Shown piece by piece: positions 40,067-49,036 of a stretch of 64,000 nt of DNA. Source of the stretch: an uncultured Spartobacteria bacterium (lineage in GTDB: Bacteria; Verrucomicrobiota; Verrucomicrobiia; Chthoniobacterales; JAATET01); the NCBI GenBank assembly GCA_938011325.1, contig CALLUD010000024.1, positions 62,001 to 126,000 on the forward strand. The letters run 5' to 3'. Both the position numbers and the translations under genes were made by a program. The notes under the pieces are model-generated. The model ran no database searches. It saw nothing but the letters and a program-made list of their open reading frames with translations, and was not told the DNA's origin. How positions within the stretch are numbered: position 1 is the first letter of the stretch; every line of letters starts with the position of its first letter.

Positions 40067-41455
40067 CTAAAATGTTTTCCGCAGGTGACTGGGCAGAATC
40101 CCCAGTTGCTCGCGGTATTTCGCGACCGTGCGGCGGGCGATCGGGATGCCGCGCTCCTTGAGAATGTCGAGAATCGCCTGATCGCTGAGCGGATGGCGCT
40201 TGTCCTCCTTCTCCACGACGTCGGCAATCGCCTTCCGCACGCTCTCGTTGCTGATGTCCGCGCCGCCTTCGGTCTGATAGCCGGGTGTGAAGAAATACTT
40301 CATCTCGTAGATGCCCTGCGGCGTGAGCATATATTTCCCGTTCGTCGCGCGGCTCACCGTCGTCTCGTGCACGCCCACGGCCTGCGCGACCTGGTTCATC
40401 GTCATCGGCCGCAAGGCGGACGGGCCCTCACGCAGAAAATCCTCCTGCCGGCGGACGATCTCATTCGCGATGTTGAGAATCGTCTGCTGCCGCTGCTGGA
40501 TGCATTTGATGAAGAAGCGGCCGCCCTTGATCTTTTCGCGGATGTAATCGCGCACCTGCCCCCGGTTCGACGGCTCCGCCAGCAGATCCTTGTAGTAATT
40601 GCTGATTCGCAGCATCGGGATGTGCTCGTTGTTGAGCGACACGGAAAATCCGTCGCCATCCGGCTCCACGATGACATCCGGTTGAATCACCCGATCCGGC
40701 GTGGTCGAGAATTGACGCGCCGGCCGCGGCTCGAGCGTGGAAATGAAGTCCAGCGCCGTCTGCACCTCACGAACGTTCGTGCCGAGGCGACGTGCGATCT
40801 CGGGAAGACGCCGCTTGAGCAAATCGTCGAAGTGGTTCGCCACGATGCGCGCCTCCAGGCTCTCCCCCTTCCCCAGCCGCTCGAGCTGGATCAGCAAACA
40901 CTCGCGAATGTCGCGCGCGGCGATGCCAACCGGGTCGAGCGCCTGCACTTCCTTCAGGACGCGCTCGACGATCTCCTCCCGGACATTGGTGCGGTTCGCC
41001 AGCTCGGGAATCGTGGCTTCGAGCAAGCCGGCTTCATTCAGATTTCCCACGATCGCGTCGGCAACCTCCCGCTCCTCCTCCGTCAATTCGCACAACGCAA
41101 GCTGATCGAGCAGGTGCTGCTGCAGGCTCTTGGGCGTGTGCAGCGAATTGAAAAGAAACTCGCGCCGCTCCTGGGCCTCCACCGAGCGACCGTCGTAGGC
41201 GCCGCTTTGCGCCATGTATTCGCGCCACTCCTCGTCGAGCTGGGTGATTTCCTCGAGGTCGTCCTCCCAGTCCTCCGACTCCTCGTTCTCGCGTTCCGGC
41301 ACCTCCTCTTCGAGAACCGGGTTGGCCTGGAGCTCCTGCTCGACGAGATTTCGCAGTTCCAGGGAGGGCGCCTGCAGGACATGCAGACTCTGCTGCATCT
41401 GCGGAGACAGCGTCTGCTGCAGGGAAATTCCCAGTGACTGCTCCAAACCGGCCAT
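40067..41455 (-). CDS. rpoN: RNA polymerase sigma-54 factor
   Basis: A 462-residue sigma factor recognising -24/-12 promoters. Region I is Gln/Leu-rich (LGISLQQTLSPQMQQSLHVLQAPSLELRNLVEQELQANPVLEE), region II is acidic (ENEESEDWEDDLEEI), the core-binding domain spans about residues 105-290, and the C-terminus has the helix-turn-helix VHETTVSRATNGKYMLTPQG and the RpoN box IARRTVAKYREQL. It depends on AAA+ activators, none of which is in this window. Two candidate target promoters are (23768 and 55455). Confidence 0.96.
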   Translation of the reverse strand: MAGLEQSLGISLQQTLSPQMQQSLHVLQAPSLELRNLVEQELQANPVLEEEVPERENEESEDWEDDLEEITQLDEEWREYMAQSGAYDGRSVEAQERREFLFNSLHTPKSLQQHLLDQLALCELTEEEREVADAIVGNLNEAGLLEATIPELANRTNVREEIVERVLKEVQALDPVGIAARDIRECLLIQLERLGKGESLEARIVANHFDDLLKRRLPEIARRLGTNVREVQTALDFISTLEPRPARQFSTTPDRVIQPDVIVEPDGDGFSVSLNNEHIPMLRISNYYKDLLAEPSNRGQVRDYIREKIKGGRFFIKCIQQRQQTILNIANEIVRRQEDFLREGPSALRPMTMNQVAQAVGVHETTVSRATNGKYMLTPQGIYEMKYFFTPGYQTEGGADISNESVRKAIADVVEKEDKRHPLSDQAILDILKERGIPIARRTVAKYREQLGILPSHLRKTF

Positions 41456-41481
41456 TACCGACCGTATTTAGGCATCATTTG

Positions 41482-41495
41482 TGCTTGCGCAAGCA
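41482..41495. promoter_or_regulatory. 14-bp palindrome between rpoN and ldhA
   Basis: TGCTTGCGCAAGCA is a perfect 14-bp palindrome in the 108-base divergent region, 27 bases from the rpoN start and 69 from ldhA. A likely operator or dyad; the binding protein is unknown. Confidence 0.45.
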
Positions 41496-41563
41496 GATTT
41501 CGCGCCAATCTTCGCAGCAGCCGAACTTGATGATCTCCTCACACTCGGCCACACTCCCCCGGC

Positions 41564-42571
41564 ATGAGCCTGCCGCGCGTCGCGTTTTTCGACACGAAAC
41601 CCTATGATCGCGAGTATTTCGACCTTCTCAACAACTCAAGGGTGGATCTTGCGTATTTTCGTTTCAGTCTGAATGCGAAGGTCGCGAGCCTCGTCGAGGG
41701 CGCGTTCGCCGTTTGCGCCTTTGTTCACGATCTGCTCGATGAGGAATGCCTCCGCACGTTGAAGGAACGGGGCGTCAAGATGGTGGCCATGCGGTGCGCA
41801 GGCTTCAACGCCGTGGACCTCGACGCCGCGCGACGGCTTGGAATCACCGTTACGCGCGTCCCCGCCTACTCGCCAAACGCCGTGGCCGAGCACGCCGTCG
41901 CCCTGCTGCTCACCCTCGTTCGCCGCACCCATCGCGCCTACAACCGGATTCGCGACCACAACTTTTCGCTCAATGGCTTCGTCGGCTTTGACCTCGCCGG
42001 CAAGACAGCGGGCATCATCGGCTGCGGCAAGATCGGCCAGAAGGCGGCGCAGATTCTTCGCGGCTTCGAGATGCGGGTGCTGGCTTACGATCCGATGGCG
42101 GACGCGGCGTGGGCAAAGGCGCATGGCGTCGAACTCGTGGATCTGGAGACACTCTGGGCGGAATCGGATGTCATTTCGCTCCACGTGCCGCTGCTTCCGG
42201 AAACCGAATACATCGTTCGCGCCGAGACGATCGAGCGCATGAAACCCGGCGTGATTCTCATCAACACAAGCCGCGGCAAGCTGGTGAACACCGAGGACCT
42301 CATCGCGGGCATGCGCAGCGGACGGATCGGCGGCGTCGGACTCGACGTCTATGAGGAGGAGGACGAGTATTTCTACTCGGACCACTCCGAGAAGATTCTC
42401 GACGACGAGACCCTTGCGTATCTGCTGACCTTTCCAAACGCGCTCGTCACCTCGCACCAGGCGTTTCTCACCCGCGAGGCGCTCACGCAAATCGCCGAAA
42501 CGACCATCGCGAACATCCACGCGAAGGCCACCGGCGGCGGGTTCCTGCCGGGAACGGTGCTCGTGGAGTAA
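41564..42571 (+). CDS. ldhA: D-lactate dehydrogenase (2-hydroxyacid dehydrogenase family)
   Basis: A 335-residue NADH-dependent enzyme that reduces pyruvate to D-lactate. NAD-binding GCGKIGQKAAQILRGF, catalytic Arg in INTSRGKLVN, Glu in VGLDVYEEEDEYFYSD, and His in VTSHQAFLTREAL. The YEEEDEYFYSDHSEKILDDETLAYLL segment is typical of the LdhA group rather than of glycerate or phosphoglycerate dehydrogenases. It suggests fermentative ability. Its stop directly abuts the convergent murJ stop with no base between. Confidence 0.88.
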   Translation: MSLPRVAFFDTKPYDREYFDLLNNSRVDLAYFRFSLNAKVASLVEGAFAVCAFVHDLLDEECLRTLKERGVKMVAMRCAGFNAVDLDAARRLGITVTRVPAYSPNAVAEHAVALLLTLVRRTHRAYNRIRDHNFSLNGFVGFDLAGKTAGIIGCGKIGQKAAQILRGFEMRVLAYDPMADAAWAKAHGVELVDLETLWAESDVISLHVPLLPETEYIVRAETIERMKPGVILINTSRGKLVNTEDLIAGMRSGRIGGVGLDVYEEEDEYFYSDHSEKILDDETLAYLLTFPNALVTSHQAFLTREALTQIAETTIANIHAKATGGGFLPGTVLVE

Positions 42572-44158
42572 TCAGGCGGGACGCAGCTTTCGCTTCACCG
42601 CCGCCAGCGCGTCGTTCATCGCCTCGACGCGCAGGATTGCGCACACGACAAAATAGGCGGCGCCTGCTCCGCCGATCAAAACCCCGAGCGCCAGCGCGCG
42701 AATGAGGAGATTTGCCTCGAGCAGCCAGAAGCTCCCGAAGGTCAGCCCCGCCCAGCACACCACCCCGAGCACGGCCGCCGCGATTCCACACCGGGCGACG
42801 GCGGAAGCCAGCGCCCGACTGTCGAGGGTGCCGACCGTGCGGTGCATCAATACGTAGAGCGCGAGGAAATTCACCGCCGCCGCCACCGCCGTGGACAGCG
42901 CCAGCCCGCGGTGATCGAAACCTTGTTTGATGATCAGGAAGTAGTTGAGCAGGATGTTCAGGCCGATCGAACCGAAGCTCACGAACATCGGGATCCATTT
43001 TCGATCGATCGCGTAGAACGCCGGCGAAAGCACCTTCACCCCGGAGTAAGCCACGAGGCCAAGGGCGTAAAACTGAAGCGCGTAGGCGCAGTTGATGGAA
43101 TCGACCGCGACAAACTCCCCGTGCTCGTAGATGAGGCTGATGATCGGGTGCGCGAGAAAGAAGAGCCCGACCGCCGATGGCAGCGTGAGAAAGACCGCGA
43201 GGCGGAGGGCTTTTCCGAGAGTCGGCCCGAAGTAGCTGCGATCCGTGGAGGCGGCGATTCGGGAAACGACCGGCAGCGTGATCGTCGCCACCGCCACTCC
43301 AAAGATGCCGATCGGCATTTGCATGAGCCGAAAGGCGTTGTTGAGCCACGTCACCGAGGACGCGCCAAGGATCGACGCGAAGCCCGTGTTCACGAGCACG
43401 TTCACCTGCACGGCGCTCGCAGCGATGACCGACGGCACCATCAACACGAGAATTTGTTTCACCCCGGAATCGCGCCATCGGAAATCCGGCCGGAACGAGA
43501 ACCCCACCCGCCTCAAACTCGGCAGCTGGGTCGTGAGCTGCAGCAATCCGCCCACCAAGGTGCCAATCGCGAGCCCGATCAACGCACGCTCCCCGAATTC
43601 CGGATCGAACCACCACCCCAGCACCAAACCGCCGGCAATCGAGCCGATGTTGAAGAAACTCGAGGCCATCGCCGGCACGCCGAAGACGTTGCGCGAGTTC
43701 AGCATTCCCATCACCAGTGCCGCCAGCGACACGAGCAGGATGAAGGGAAACATGATCCGCGTGAGGAGCACGGTCATTTCCTTGAATTCCCCCTTGAACC
43801 CGAATGCCAGCACCCCGATCAGCGGTTCGGCAAAGACGATGCCGAGAATCGTCACCACGCTCATGAAGACAACCGCCAGCGTCATCATTTTCGACGCCAG
43901 TCGCCAGGCGGCGTCGGGACCCTCGGTTTCGATCTTCTTCGAAAAAACGGTGATGAACGCGGTGGAGAGCGCCCCCTCGGCGAAGAGATCGCGCAGCAAA
44001 TTCGGTGCGCGAAACGCGACAATGAAAATGCCGAGAAGTTTCGAACCGAACAGGGCACTGAAGAGCACTTCGCGCACGAGTCCGAGCACGCGGGAGCACA
44101 TCACCGCCAGAGCGATGATGCCGGAGGCTTTCGTATTCAGTTTGTGGCGGTCAGTCAC
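42572..44158 (-). CDS. murJ: Lipid II flippase MurJ (MviN)
   Basis: A 528-residue membrane protein with about 14 helices of the MOP fold that flips lipid II across the inner membrane. GIIALAVMCSRVLGLVREVLFSALFG near the start, the APNLLRDLFAEGALSTAFITVF block and PIGIFGVAVATITLPVVSRIAA are conserved, with the functional Arg residues in the first and third segments. It overlaps the Sua5-type gene by 8 bases. Together with the PBP at 28787 it covers peptidoglycan export and polymerisation. Confidence 0.94.
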   Translation of the reverse strand: MTDRHKLNTKASGIIALAVMCSRVLGLVREVLFSALFGSKLLGIFIVAFRAPNLLRDLFAEGALSTAFITVFSKKIETEGPDAAWRLASKMMTLAVVFMSVVTILGIVFAEPLIGVLAFGFKGEFKEMTVLLTRIMFPFILLVSLAALVMGMLNSRNVFGVPAMASSFFNIGSIAGGLVLGWWFDPEFGERALIGLAIGTLVGGLLQLTTQLPSLRRVGFSFRPDFRWRDSGVKQILVLMVPSVIAASAVQVNVLVNTGFASILGASSVTWLNNAFRLMQMPIGIFGVAVATITLPVVSRIAASTDRSYFGPTLGKALRLAVFLTLPSAVGLFFLAHPIISLIYEHGEFVAVDSINCAYALQFYALGLVAYSGVKVLSPAFYAIDRKWIPMFVSFGSIGLNILLNYFLIIKQGFDHRGLALSTAVAAAVNFLALYVLMHRTVGTLDSRALASAVARCGIAAAVLGVVCWAGLTFGSFWLLEANLLIRALALGVLIGGAGAAYFVVCAILRVEAMNDALAAVKRKLRPA

Positions 44159-45113
44159 GCGTGGCGGCCTTTCTTAAACGCTCCATGATCGCGACGCCGA
44201 TCCCCTCCTCCGGGACGGGCAGCGCCACGATGCGTTTCACGCCGGATTCGTCAAGTCGTCGCATCGCGCCGTAGAGGTTGGCAGCCACCTCGCGCAGGTC
44301 TCCGGCATGGGAAAGAATCTCCACCGCGCCAAATCCCGCTTCGCCCAGCGCCTTCCAGCTCAGCAGGCCGAGCGGGGCGCGGTCTCCGGCAGGCAGGGAT
44401 TCCACGATGTCGAGCGGGGTTCGCGGGGCGTAATGACTCTTCAGGGAACCGGGCGTCACCACATCCGCGGCGCCGCCCCCTCGCACGGGCGCAAATTCCG
44501 CGAGATCGTCGGCGGTAATCGGCCCGTGGCGAAGAATCTCCAGCTCGTCGCCAATCACCCGCACAATTGTCGATTCAATGCCATGCGCGCACCGGCTCCC
44601 GTCGAGAATCAGCGGAATTCGCCCCTCGAGTTCCGCGCGAACATGCTCCGCGCTGGTGGGGCTGATCCGGCCAAAACGGTTGGCGCTTGGCGCGGCGAGC
44701 GGACTTCCAAACGCCTGCACCACCGCGCGAAAGACGGGATGCGCGCTCATTCGCACGGCCACCGTGTCCTGCCCGGCCGTCACCAGATCCGGCACGAGTT
44801 CCGTTCCAGGCAGCACGAGGGTCAACGGTCCCGGCCAGAAATGCTCCGCCAGGCGCCGACTGAGTGGAGTCGTCCCCGCGATTCGCTCCAGCCAGGAGAC
44901 GTCGGGAACGTGAACGATCAACGGATCGGCAAGCGGGCGCTCCTTCGCCTCGAAAATTTTTGCGCAGGCGACGGGATTGAGCGCATCGGCCGCGAGACCG
45001 TAAACCGTCTCCGTGGGCAGCGCGACCGGGTTGCCTTGCGACAGGGTTTCCACGGCCGCCGCCACTGCGGCATCGAACGCGGCCCCCGCCGCCTCCAAGG
45101 TGACCGTGCGCAC
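44151..45113 (-). CDS. Threonylcarbamoyl-AMP synthase, Sua5 type
   Basis: A 320-residue YrdC/Sua5-family enzyme making threonylcarbamoyl-AMP for t6A37 in tRNAs reading ANN codons. The GTG at 45113 is chosen because it overlaps the purE stop by one base (TAGTG), giving VRTVTLEAAG; the long open frame further upstream runs through purE. YrdC domain: NPVALPTETVYGLAADALN, KERPLADPLIVHV, FWPGPLTLVLPG and SPLAAPSANRFGRISPTSAEHV. The C-terminal Sua5 domain (about 215-320; PGSLKSHYAPRTPL) is present, which separates it from short TsaC proteins. Confidence 0.9.
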   Translation of the reverse strand: MRTVTLEAAGAAFDAAVAAAVETLSQGNPVALPTETVYGLAADALNPVACAKIFEAKERPLADPLIVHVPDVSWLERIAGTTPLSRRLAEHFWPGPLTLVLPGTELVPDLVTAGQDTVAVRMSAHPVFRAVVQAFGSPLAAPSANRFGRISPTSAEHVRAELEGRIPLILDGSRCAHGIESTIVRVIGDELEILRHGPITADDLAEFAPVRGGGAADVVTPGSLKSHYAPRTPLDIVESLPAGDRAPLGLLSWKALGEAGFGAVEILSHAGDLREVAANLYGAMRRLDESGVKRIVALPVPEEGIGVAIMERLRKAATRD

Positions 45114-45601
45114 TATTCGAGTTTGCTGCGGAGCGCCTTGTTCGTCTGCTCCTTGCGAAACTTCTCCAGTGCCGCCCGCACGTCCGGAAGCTCCGGGGCA
45201 AGCATCGCCGCCGCAAACAGCGCCGCATTCTTCGCCCCCGCCACCCCGATCGCAAAGGTCGCCACCGGCACGCCGGCGGGCATTTGCACGATCGACAGCA
45301 GCGAGTCCATCCCCTTCAGCGCCCGGCTCTCGACCGGCACGCCAAGCACCGGCACGGTCGTATGGGCGGCAAGCATTCCCGGCAAATGGGCCGCCCCGCC
45401 CGCACCCGCGATGATGGCACGCAGCCCGCGCTTTTGCGCCGATTTCGCATATCGAGAGAGCAAATCGGGCGTGCGGTGTGCGGAAACGACCCGGCACTCA
45501 TGTGGCACGCCGATTGCTGCCAAAATTTCAGAAGCCTCGCGCATGGTGTCCCAATCCGAACTGCTTCCCATTACGACGCCGACCAGCGGTTTTTTATCCA
45601 T
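45113..45601 (-). CDS. purE: N5-carboxyaminoimidazole ribonucleotide mutase
   Basis: A 162-residue enzyme that moves the carboxylate in CAIR formation in purine synthesis. PLVGVVMGSSSDWDTMREASEIL (substrate phosphate loop), VVSAHRTPDLL with the catalytic His, and IAGAGGAAHLPGMLAAHTTVPVLGVPV are standard. No purK is adjacent. The 126-base divergent region to the cold-shock gene contains TATACA 19 bases before the purE ATG as a possible -10 element. Confidence 0.95.
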   Translation of the reverse strand: MDKKPLVGVVMGSSSDWDTMREASEILAAIGVPHECRVVSAHRTPDLLSRYAKSAQKRGLRAIIAGAGGAAHLPGMLAAHTTVPVLGVPVESRALKGMDSLLSIVQMPAGVPVATFAIGVAGAKNAALFAAAMLAPELPDVRAALEKFRKEQTNKALRSKLE

Positions 45602-45727
45602 CTACCTTGTGTATATCCGGAAAATTGCGGGAGTTGTAGCGAATAACCAATTGACGGCCCATGGCGTAAAGGCGTAGTCGCTGCGTGTGGTGCGGAATCA
45701 CCTCGCGCACTGTCATTCATCCGTATT

Positions 45728-45931
45728 ATGGCACGAGGAACAGTAAAGTGGTTTAACGACAAGAAGGGCTTCGGCTTCATTGTCGACCCGAATGTCAATG
45801 GCGACATCTTCGTTCACTTCTCCGCCATCGTCGCGAAGGGATTCAAGACGTTGAAGGAAGGCGAAGAGGTCGAATACGAACTCTATCAGGACGAAAAAGG
45901 TTCGCGCGCGCGCAATGTTGTGAAACTCTAG
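45728..45931 (+). CDS. Cold-shock domain protein (CspA family)
   Basis: A 67-residue OB-fold RNA/DNA-binding protein: ARGTVKWFNDKKGFGFI (RNP-1) and IFVHFSAI (RNP-2), then the C-terminal strands. These act as RNA chaperones, often in cold or in general growth. The upstream 126 bases shared with purE leave room for a leader; TTGACG at 45651-45656 could be a -35 box but its -10 partner is weak. The gene is followed after 4 bases by shikimate kinase. Confidence 0.95.
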   Translation: MARGTVKWFNDKKGFGFIVDPNVNGDIFVHFSAIVAKGFKTLKEGEEVEYELYQDEKGSRARNVVKL

Positions 45932-45935
45932 CGGC

Positions 45936-46481
45936 GTGCTGCCGAATATTGTCCTGACCGGATTCATGGGCTGCGGCAAATCGTCCGTCGGCCGACGCGT
46001 GGCTTCCATCACCAACCACCGGTTCGTGGATACGGACGAACTCGTGGCCGCCCGGGCGGGGCGGTCCATTTCCCAGATCTTTGCCGAGTTTGGCGAAGAG
46101 GCGTTTCGGGACATGGAAACCGAGGTGCTCGCCGGCCTGGGCAACGAGCAGCAGATCATCCTGGCCACGGGCGGCGGGATCGTGTTGCGGCCGGTCAATC
46201 GCGACCACCTGCGACGAATCGGGCCGCTGGTCTGGATCGACGCCGACCCCGAGGTGCTCTTCGAGCGGGTTTCGCGAAACCGGCGCCGCCCTCTCCTCCA
46301 GACCGAGAACCCACGCGCCACCTTCGACGCGCTTCTGGAAAAGCGCCGCCCCATCTACGAGGCGGCTGCGGACATTCACGTGGACTCGACCGGCCTTTCC
46401 CACGAGGAAACGGCGCGCATCATCATCGAGGAAGTCGTGCGATTTCAGGACCGGCATCAAGGTTCCGGGTTTGGCAGTTGA
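45936..46481 (+). CDS. aroK: Shikimate kinase
   Basis: A 181-residue kinase that phosphorylates shikimate in the aromatic amino acid pathway. GTG start, then the P-loop LTGFMGCGKSSVGRRVA, the substrate-binding Asp in FVDTDELV, EEAFRDMETEVL, ATGGGIVL and the lid RRRPLL. It starts 4 bases after the cold-shock gene and lies 115 bases before gap. Confidence 0.94.
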   Translation: MLPNIVLTGFMGCGKSSVGRRVASITNHRFVDTDELVAARAGRSISQIFAEFGEEAFRDMETEVLAGLGNEQQIILATGGGIVLRPVNRDHLRRIGPLVWIDADPEVLFERVSRNRRRPLLQTENPRATFDALLEKRRPIYEAAADIHVDSTGLSHEETARIIIEEVVRFQDRHQGSGFGS

Positions 46482-46530
46482 CGCCCTCCCTGGGCCGCGA
46501 TTTACTGGATCCGTTGTCTCGTGCGGGGAA

Positions 46531-46549
46531 GCGAACGCCGTGCGTTCGC
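46531..46549. repeat. Perfect inverted repeat upstream of gap
   Basis: GCGAACGC (46531-46538), CGT, GCGTTCGC (46542-46549): an 8-bp perfect stem with a 3-base centre, 47 bases before the gap ATG and 49 after the aroK stop. No T-run follows, so an operator or a leader hairpin fits better than a terminator. Confidence 0.45.
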
Positions 46550-46596
46550 CGCAATGTGCGCCCACAGGCCGAGCAGCACTACTTACCACACATTCT

Positions 46597-47637
46597 ATGG
46601 CAAAAATCGGCATCAATGGATTTGGCAGAATCGGACGTCTCGTGTTTCGCGCGATTGCGGAACAGGGCCTCCTCGGCAAGGAAATCGAAGTCGTCGCAGT
46701 GAACGACCTCGTTCCGGCCGACAACCTCGCCTATCTCCTCAAATACGACTCCACGCAGGGCAAGTTTGGCGGCACTGTAACGAGCGAAAAGAGCGATCCG
46801 TCTCTCGCCGAGGACGACACGCTTGTCGTCAACGGGCACAAGATCAAGTGCCTCGCCGTCAAGGAAGGCCCCGCCGCCCTCCCGTGGAAGGACCTCGGCG
46901 TCGAAATCGTCATCGAGTCCACCGGTCTCTTCACCGACGCGGCAAAGGCCAAGGGCCACATCGAGGCCGGTGCGAAGAAGGTGATCATTTCCGCACCCGC
47001 CAAGGGCGAGGACATCACGGTCGTCATGGGCGTCAACAACGACAAATACGACGCCGCCAGTCACCACATCATCTCCAACGCGAGCTGCACGACGAACTGC
47101 CTTGCTCCGATCGTCCACGTCCTTCTCAAGGAAGGCTTCGGCGTCGAGGAAGGCCTCATGACCACGATCCACTCCTACACCGCCACCCAGAAAACGGTGG
47201 ACGGCCCCAGCAAGAAGGACTGGAAGGGTGGCCGCAGCGCGGCGATCAACATCATTCCCTCGACCACCGGCGCCGCGAAGGCCGTCGGGCTCGTGCTCCC
47301 CGAGGTCAAGGGCAAGCTCACCGGCATGTCGTTCCGCGTGCCCACTCCCACGGTTTCCGTGGTCGATCTCACGGTCCGCACCACCAAGTCGACCAGCTAC
47401 AAGGAAATCTGCGAGGCCATGAAGAAGGCCAGCGAGACCTACCTCAAGGGCATTCTCGCCTACACCAGCGACGAGGTCGTCTCCACCGACTTCATCCACG
47501 ACACGCACTCGTCGATCTTCGACGCAGGCAGCGGCATCGAGCTCAACCCGAACTTCTTCAAGCTCGTGAGCTGGTATGACAACGAGTGGGGCTACAGCAA
47601 CCGCACCGTCGACCTGCTCAAACAAATCGTCGGTTAA
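46597..47637 (+). CDS. gap: Glyceraldehyde-3-phosphate dehydrogenase
   Basis: A 346-residue glycolytic enzyme. The ATG at 46597 gives MAKIGINGFGRIGRLVFRA; the open frame extends back through aroK but is only its shadow. NAD-binding Asp37 in AVNDL indicates NAD preference; catalytic Cys164 in SNASCTTNC and His in TTIHSYTATQ are present, as is the C-terminal SWYDNEWGYSNR. It is the first gene of gap-pgk-tpiA. The 89-base gap to pgk contains a loose hairpin (AAGGCAGGA/TCCTGCTTT) followed by a T-rich stretch, perhaps partial attenuation. Confidence 0.97.
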   Translation: MAKIGINGFGRIGRLVFRAIAEQGLLGKEIEVVAVNDLVPADNLAYLLKYDSTQGKFGGTVTSEKSDPSLAEDDTLVVNGHKIKCLAVKEGPAALPWKDLGVEIVIESTGLFTDAAKAKGHIEAGAKKVIISAPAKGEDITVVMGVNNDKYDAASHHIISNASCTTNCLAPIVHVLLKEGFGVEEGLMTTIHSYTATQKTVDGPSKKDWKGGRSAAINIIPSTTGAAKAVGLVLPEVKGKLTGMSFRVPTPTVSVVDLTVRTTKSTSYKEICEAMKKASETYLKGILAYTSDEVVSTDFIHDTHSSIFDAGSGIELNPNFFKLVSWYDNEWGYSNRTVDLLKQIVG

Positions 47638-47726
47638 TCAACCTCCAACGAAAATAGAGAAGGCAGGAGCCGGGAATTTCACTTCCTGTCTTCCTGCTTT
47701 CTTTGTTTTCACTCCCTGACTTTTTC

Positions 47727-48971
47727 ATGGCCAAGAAAACCATTCGCGACCTCGACCTCGCCGGCAAACGCGTGCTGATGCGCGTCGACTTCAACGTTCC
47801 GCAGGACAAGCAGACCGGCGAAATCACCAACACCCAGCGCATCACCGCGGCGCTGCCCACCATTCAACATGCCCTCGACCAGGGAGCGTCCGTCATTCTG
47901 ATGAGCCACCTCGGCCGTCCGAACGGGCAGAAAAATCCCAAATACACGCTGAAGGGCGTCGCCCAGAAGCTCGAGGAACTCCTCGGCAGGCCGGTTCAGT
48001 TTCTCGACGATTGCGTCGGCCCGGCGGTGGAGGAACATTGCGCGAATCTCAAGCCCGGCGACGTCGTTCTCCTCGAGAACGTCCGCTTCTACATCGAGGA
48101 GGAAGGCAAGGCGAAGGACGCCGAGGGCAACTCGATCAAGGCCGATCCCGCCAAGGTCGAGGCCTTCCGCGCGAGCCTCACGAAGCTCGGCGATGTTTAC
48201 GTGAACGACGCGTTCGGCACGTCGCACCGTGCGCACTCCTCCGTCACCGGGGTGAATCTCCCGGACAAGGTCGCCGGCTTCCTCGTCGAGAAGGAACTCG
48301 AGGCTTTCGGAAAGGTCATCGACAATCCCGAGCGTCCCCTGCTCGCCATCCTCGGCGGCGCGAAGATTGCCGACAAGATTCCGCTCATCCGCAACCTCAT
48401 CGACAAGGCCGATGAAATCATCGTCGGCGGCGGCATGGCCTACACGTTCCGGAAGGTGCTCGATGGAATGGAAATCGGCGACAGCCTCTACGACGCGGCC
48501 GGCGCCGGGATCATTCCCGAACTCATGGAAAAGGCGAAGGAGAAGGGAGTGACGATTCACCTGCCGGTCGATTTCGTCACCGCCGATGACTTCTCGCCGG
48601 AGGCCAACACCGGCTCCGCCACCGTCGAAAGCGGCATCCCCGCCGGCTGGCAGGGCCTGGACATTGGCCCGAAGACCCGCGAGCAGTTCGCGGCGGTCAT
48701 CGGTCGCGCGAAGACGATCATCTGGAACGGCCCGGCCGGCGTGTTCGAATTCGACAAATTCGCCGAAGGCACGAAGTCGCTGGCAAACGCCGTCGCGGCC
48801 GCCACCGCAGCCGGAGCGACCACCGTGGTTGGCGGAGGCGACACCGCCACCGCGGCGAAGAAATTCGGCGTCATCGACAAGGTGACCCACGCCTCCACCG
48901 GCGGCGGCGCATCCCTCGAGCTGCTCGAGGGCAAGACCCTGCCCGGCGTCGCAAATCTCAACGATAAATAA
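47727..48971 (+). CDS. pgk: Phosphoglycerate kinase
   Basis: A 414-residue kinase that makes ATP from 1,3-bisphosphoglycerate. Start ATG 47727 gives MAKKTIRDLDLAGKRVLMRVDFNVP; substrate blocks LMSHLGRPNG and VNDAFGTSHRAHSS; nucleotide region ILGGAKIADKIPLI, IWNGPAGVFEFDKFAEGT and VVGGGDTATAAKKFG, ending STGGGASLELLEGKTLPGV. A short charged insertion (EEEGKAKDAEGNSIKADPAK) lies near residue 125. Middle gene of the glycolytic unit. Confidence 0.97.
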   Translation: MAKKTIRDLDLAGKRVLMRVDFNVPQDKQTGEITNTQRITAALPTIQHALDQGASVILMSHLGRPNGQKNPKYTLKGVAQKLEELLGRPVQFLDDCVGPAVEEHCANLKPGDVVLLENVRFYIEEEGKAKDAEGNSIKADPAKVEAFRASLTKLGDVYVNDAFGTSHRAHSSVTGVNLPDKVAGFLVEKELEAFGKVIDNPERPLLAILGGAKIADKIPLIRNLIDKADEIIVGGGMAYTFRKVLDGMEIGDSLYDAAGAGIIPELMEKAKEKGVTIHLPVDFVTADDFSPEANTGSATVESGIPAGWQGLDIGPKTREQFAAVIGRAKTIIWNGPAGVFEFDKFAEGTKSLANAVAAATAAGATTVVGGGDTATAAKKFGVIDKVTHASTGGGASLELLEGKTLPGVANLNDK

Positions 48972-48987
48972 TTCCCGCGAGGACTGT

Positions 48988-49009
48988 GGGATCGGGCGCT
49001 CCCGATCCC
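48988..49009. repeat. Stable hairpin between pgk and tpiA
   Basis: GGGATCGGG (48988-48996), loop CGCT, CCCGATCCC (49001-49009): a perfect 9-bp GC-rich stem in a 65-base intercistronic gap, 27 bases before the tpiA ATG. No T-run. It may stabilise or process the operon mRNA. It is followed by several short ATCCCG repeats. Confidence 0.6.
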
Positions 49010-49036
49010 GCGGATCCCGCAAAATCCCGAAATCCC

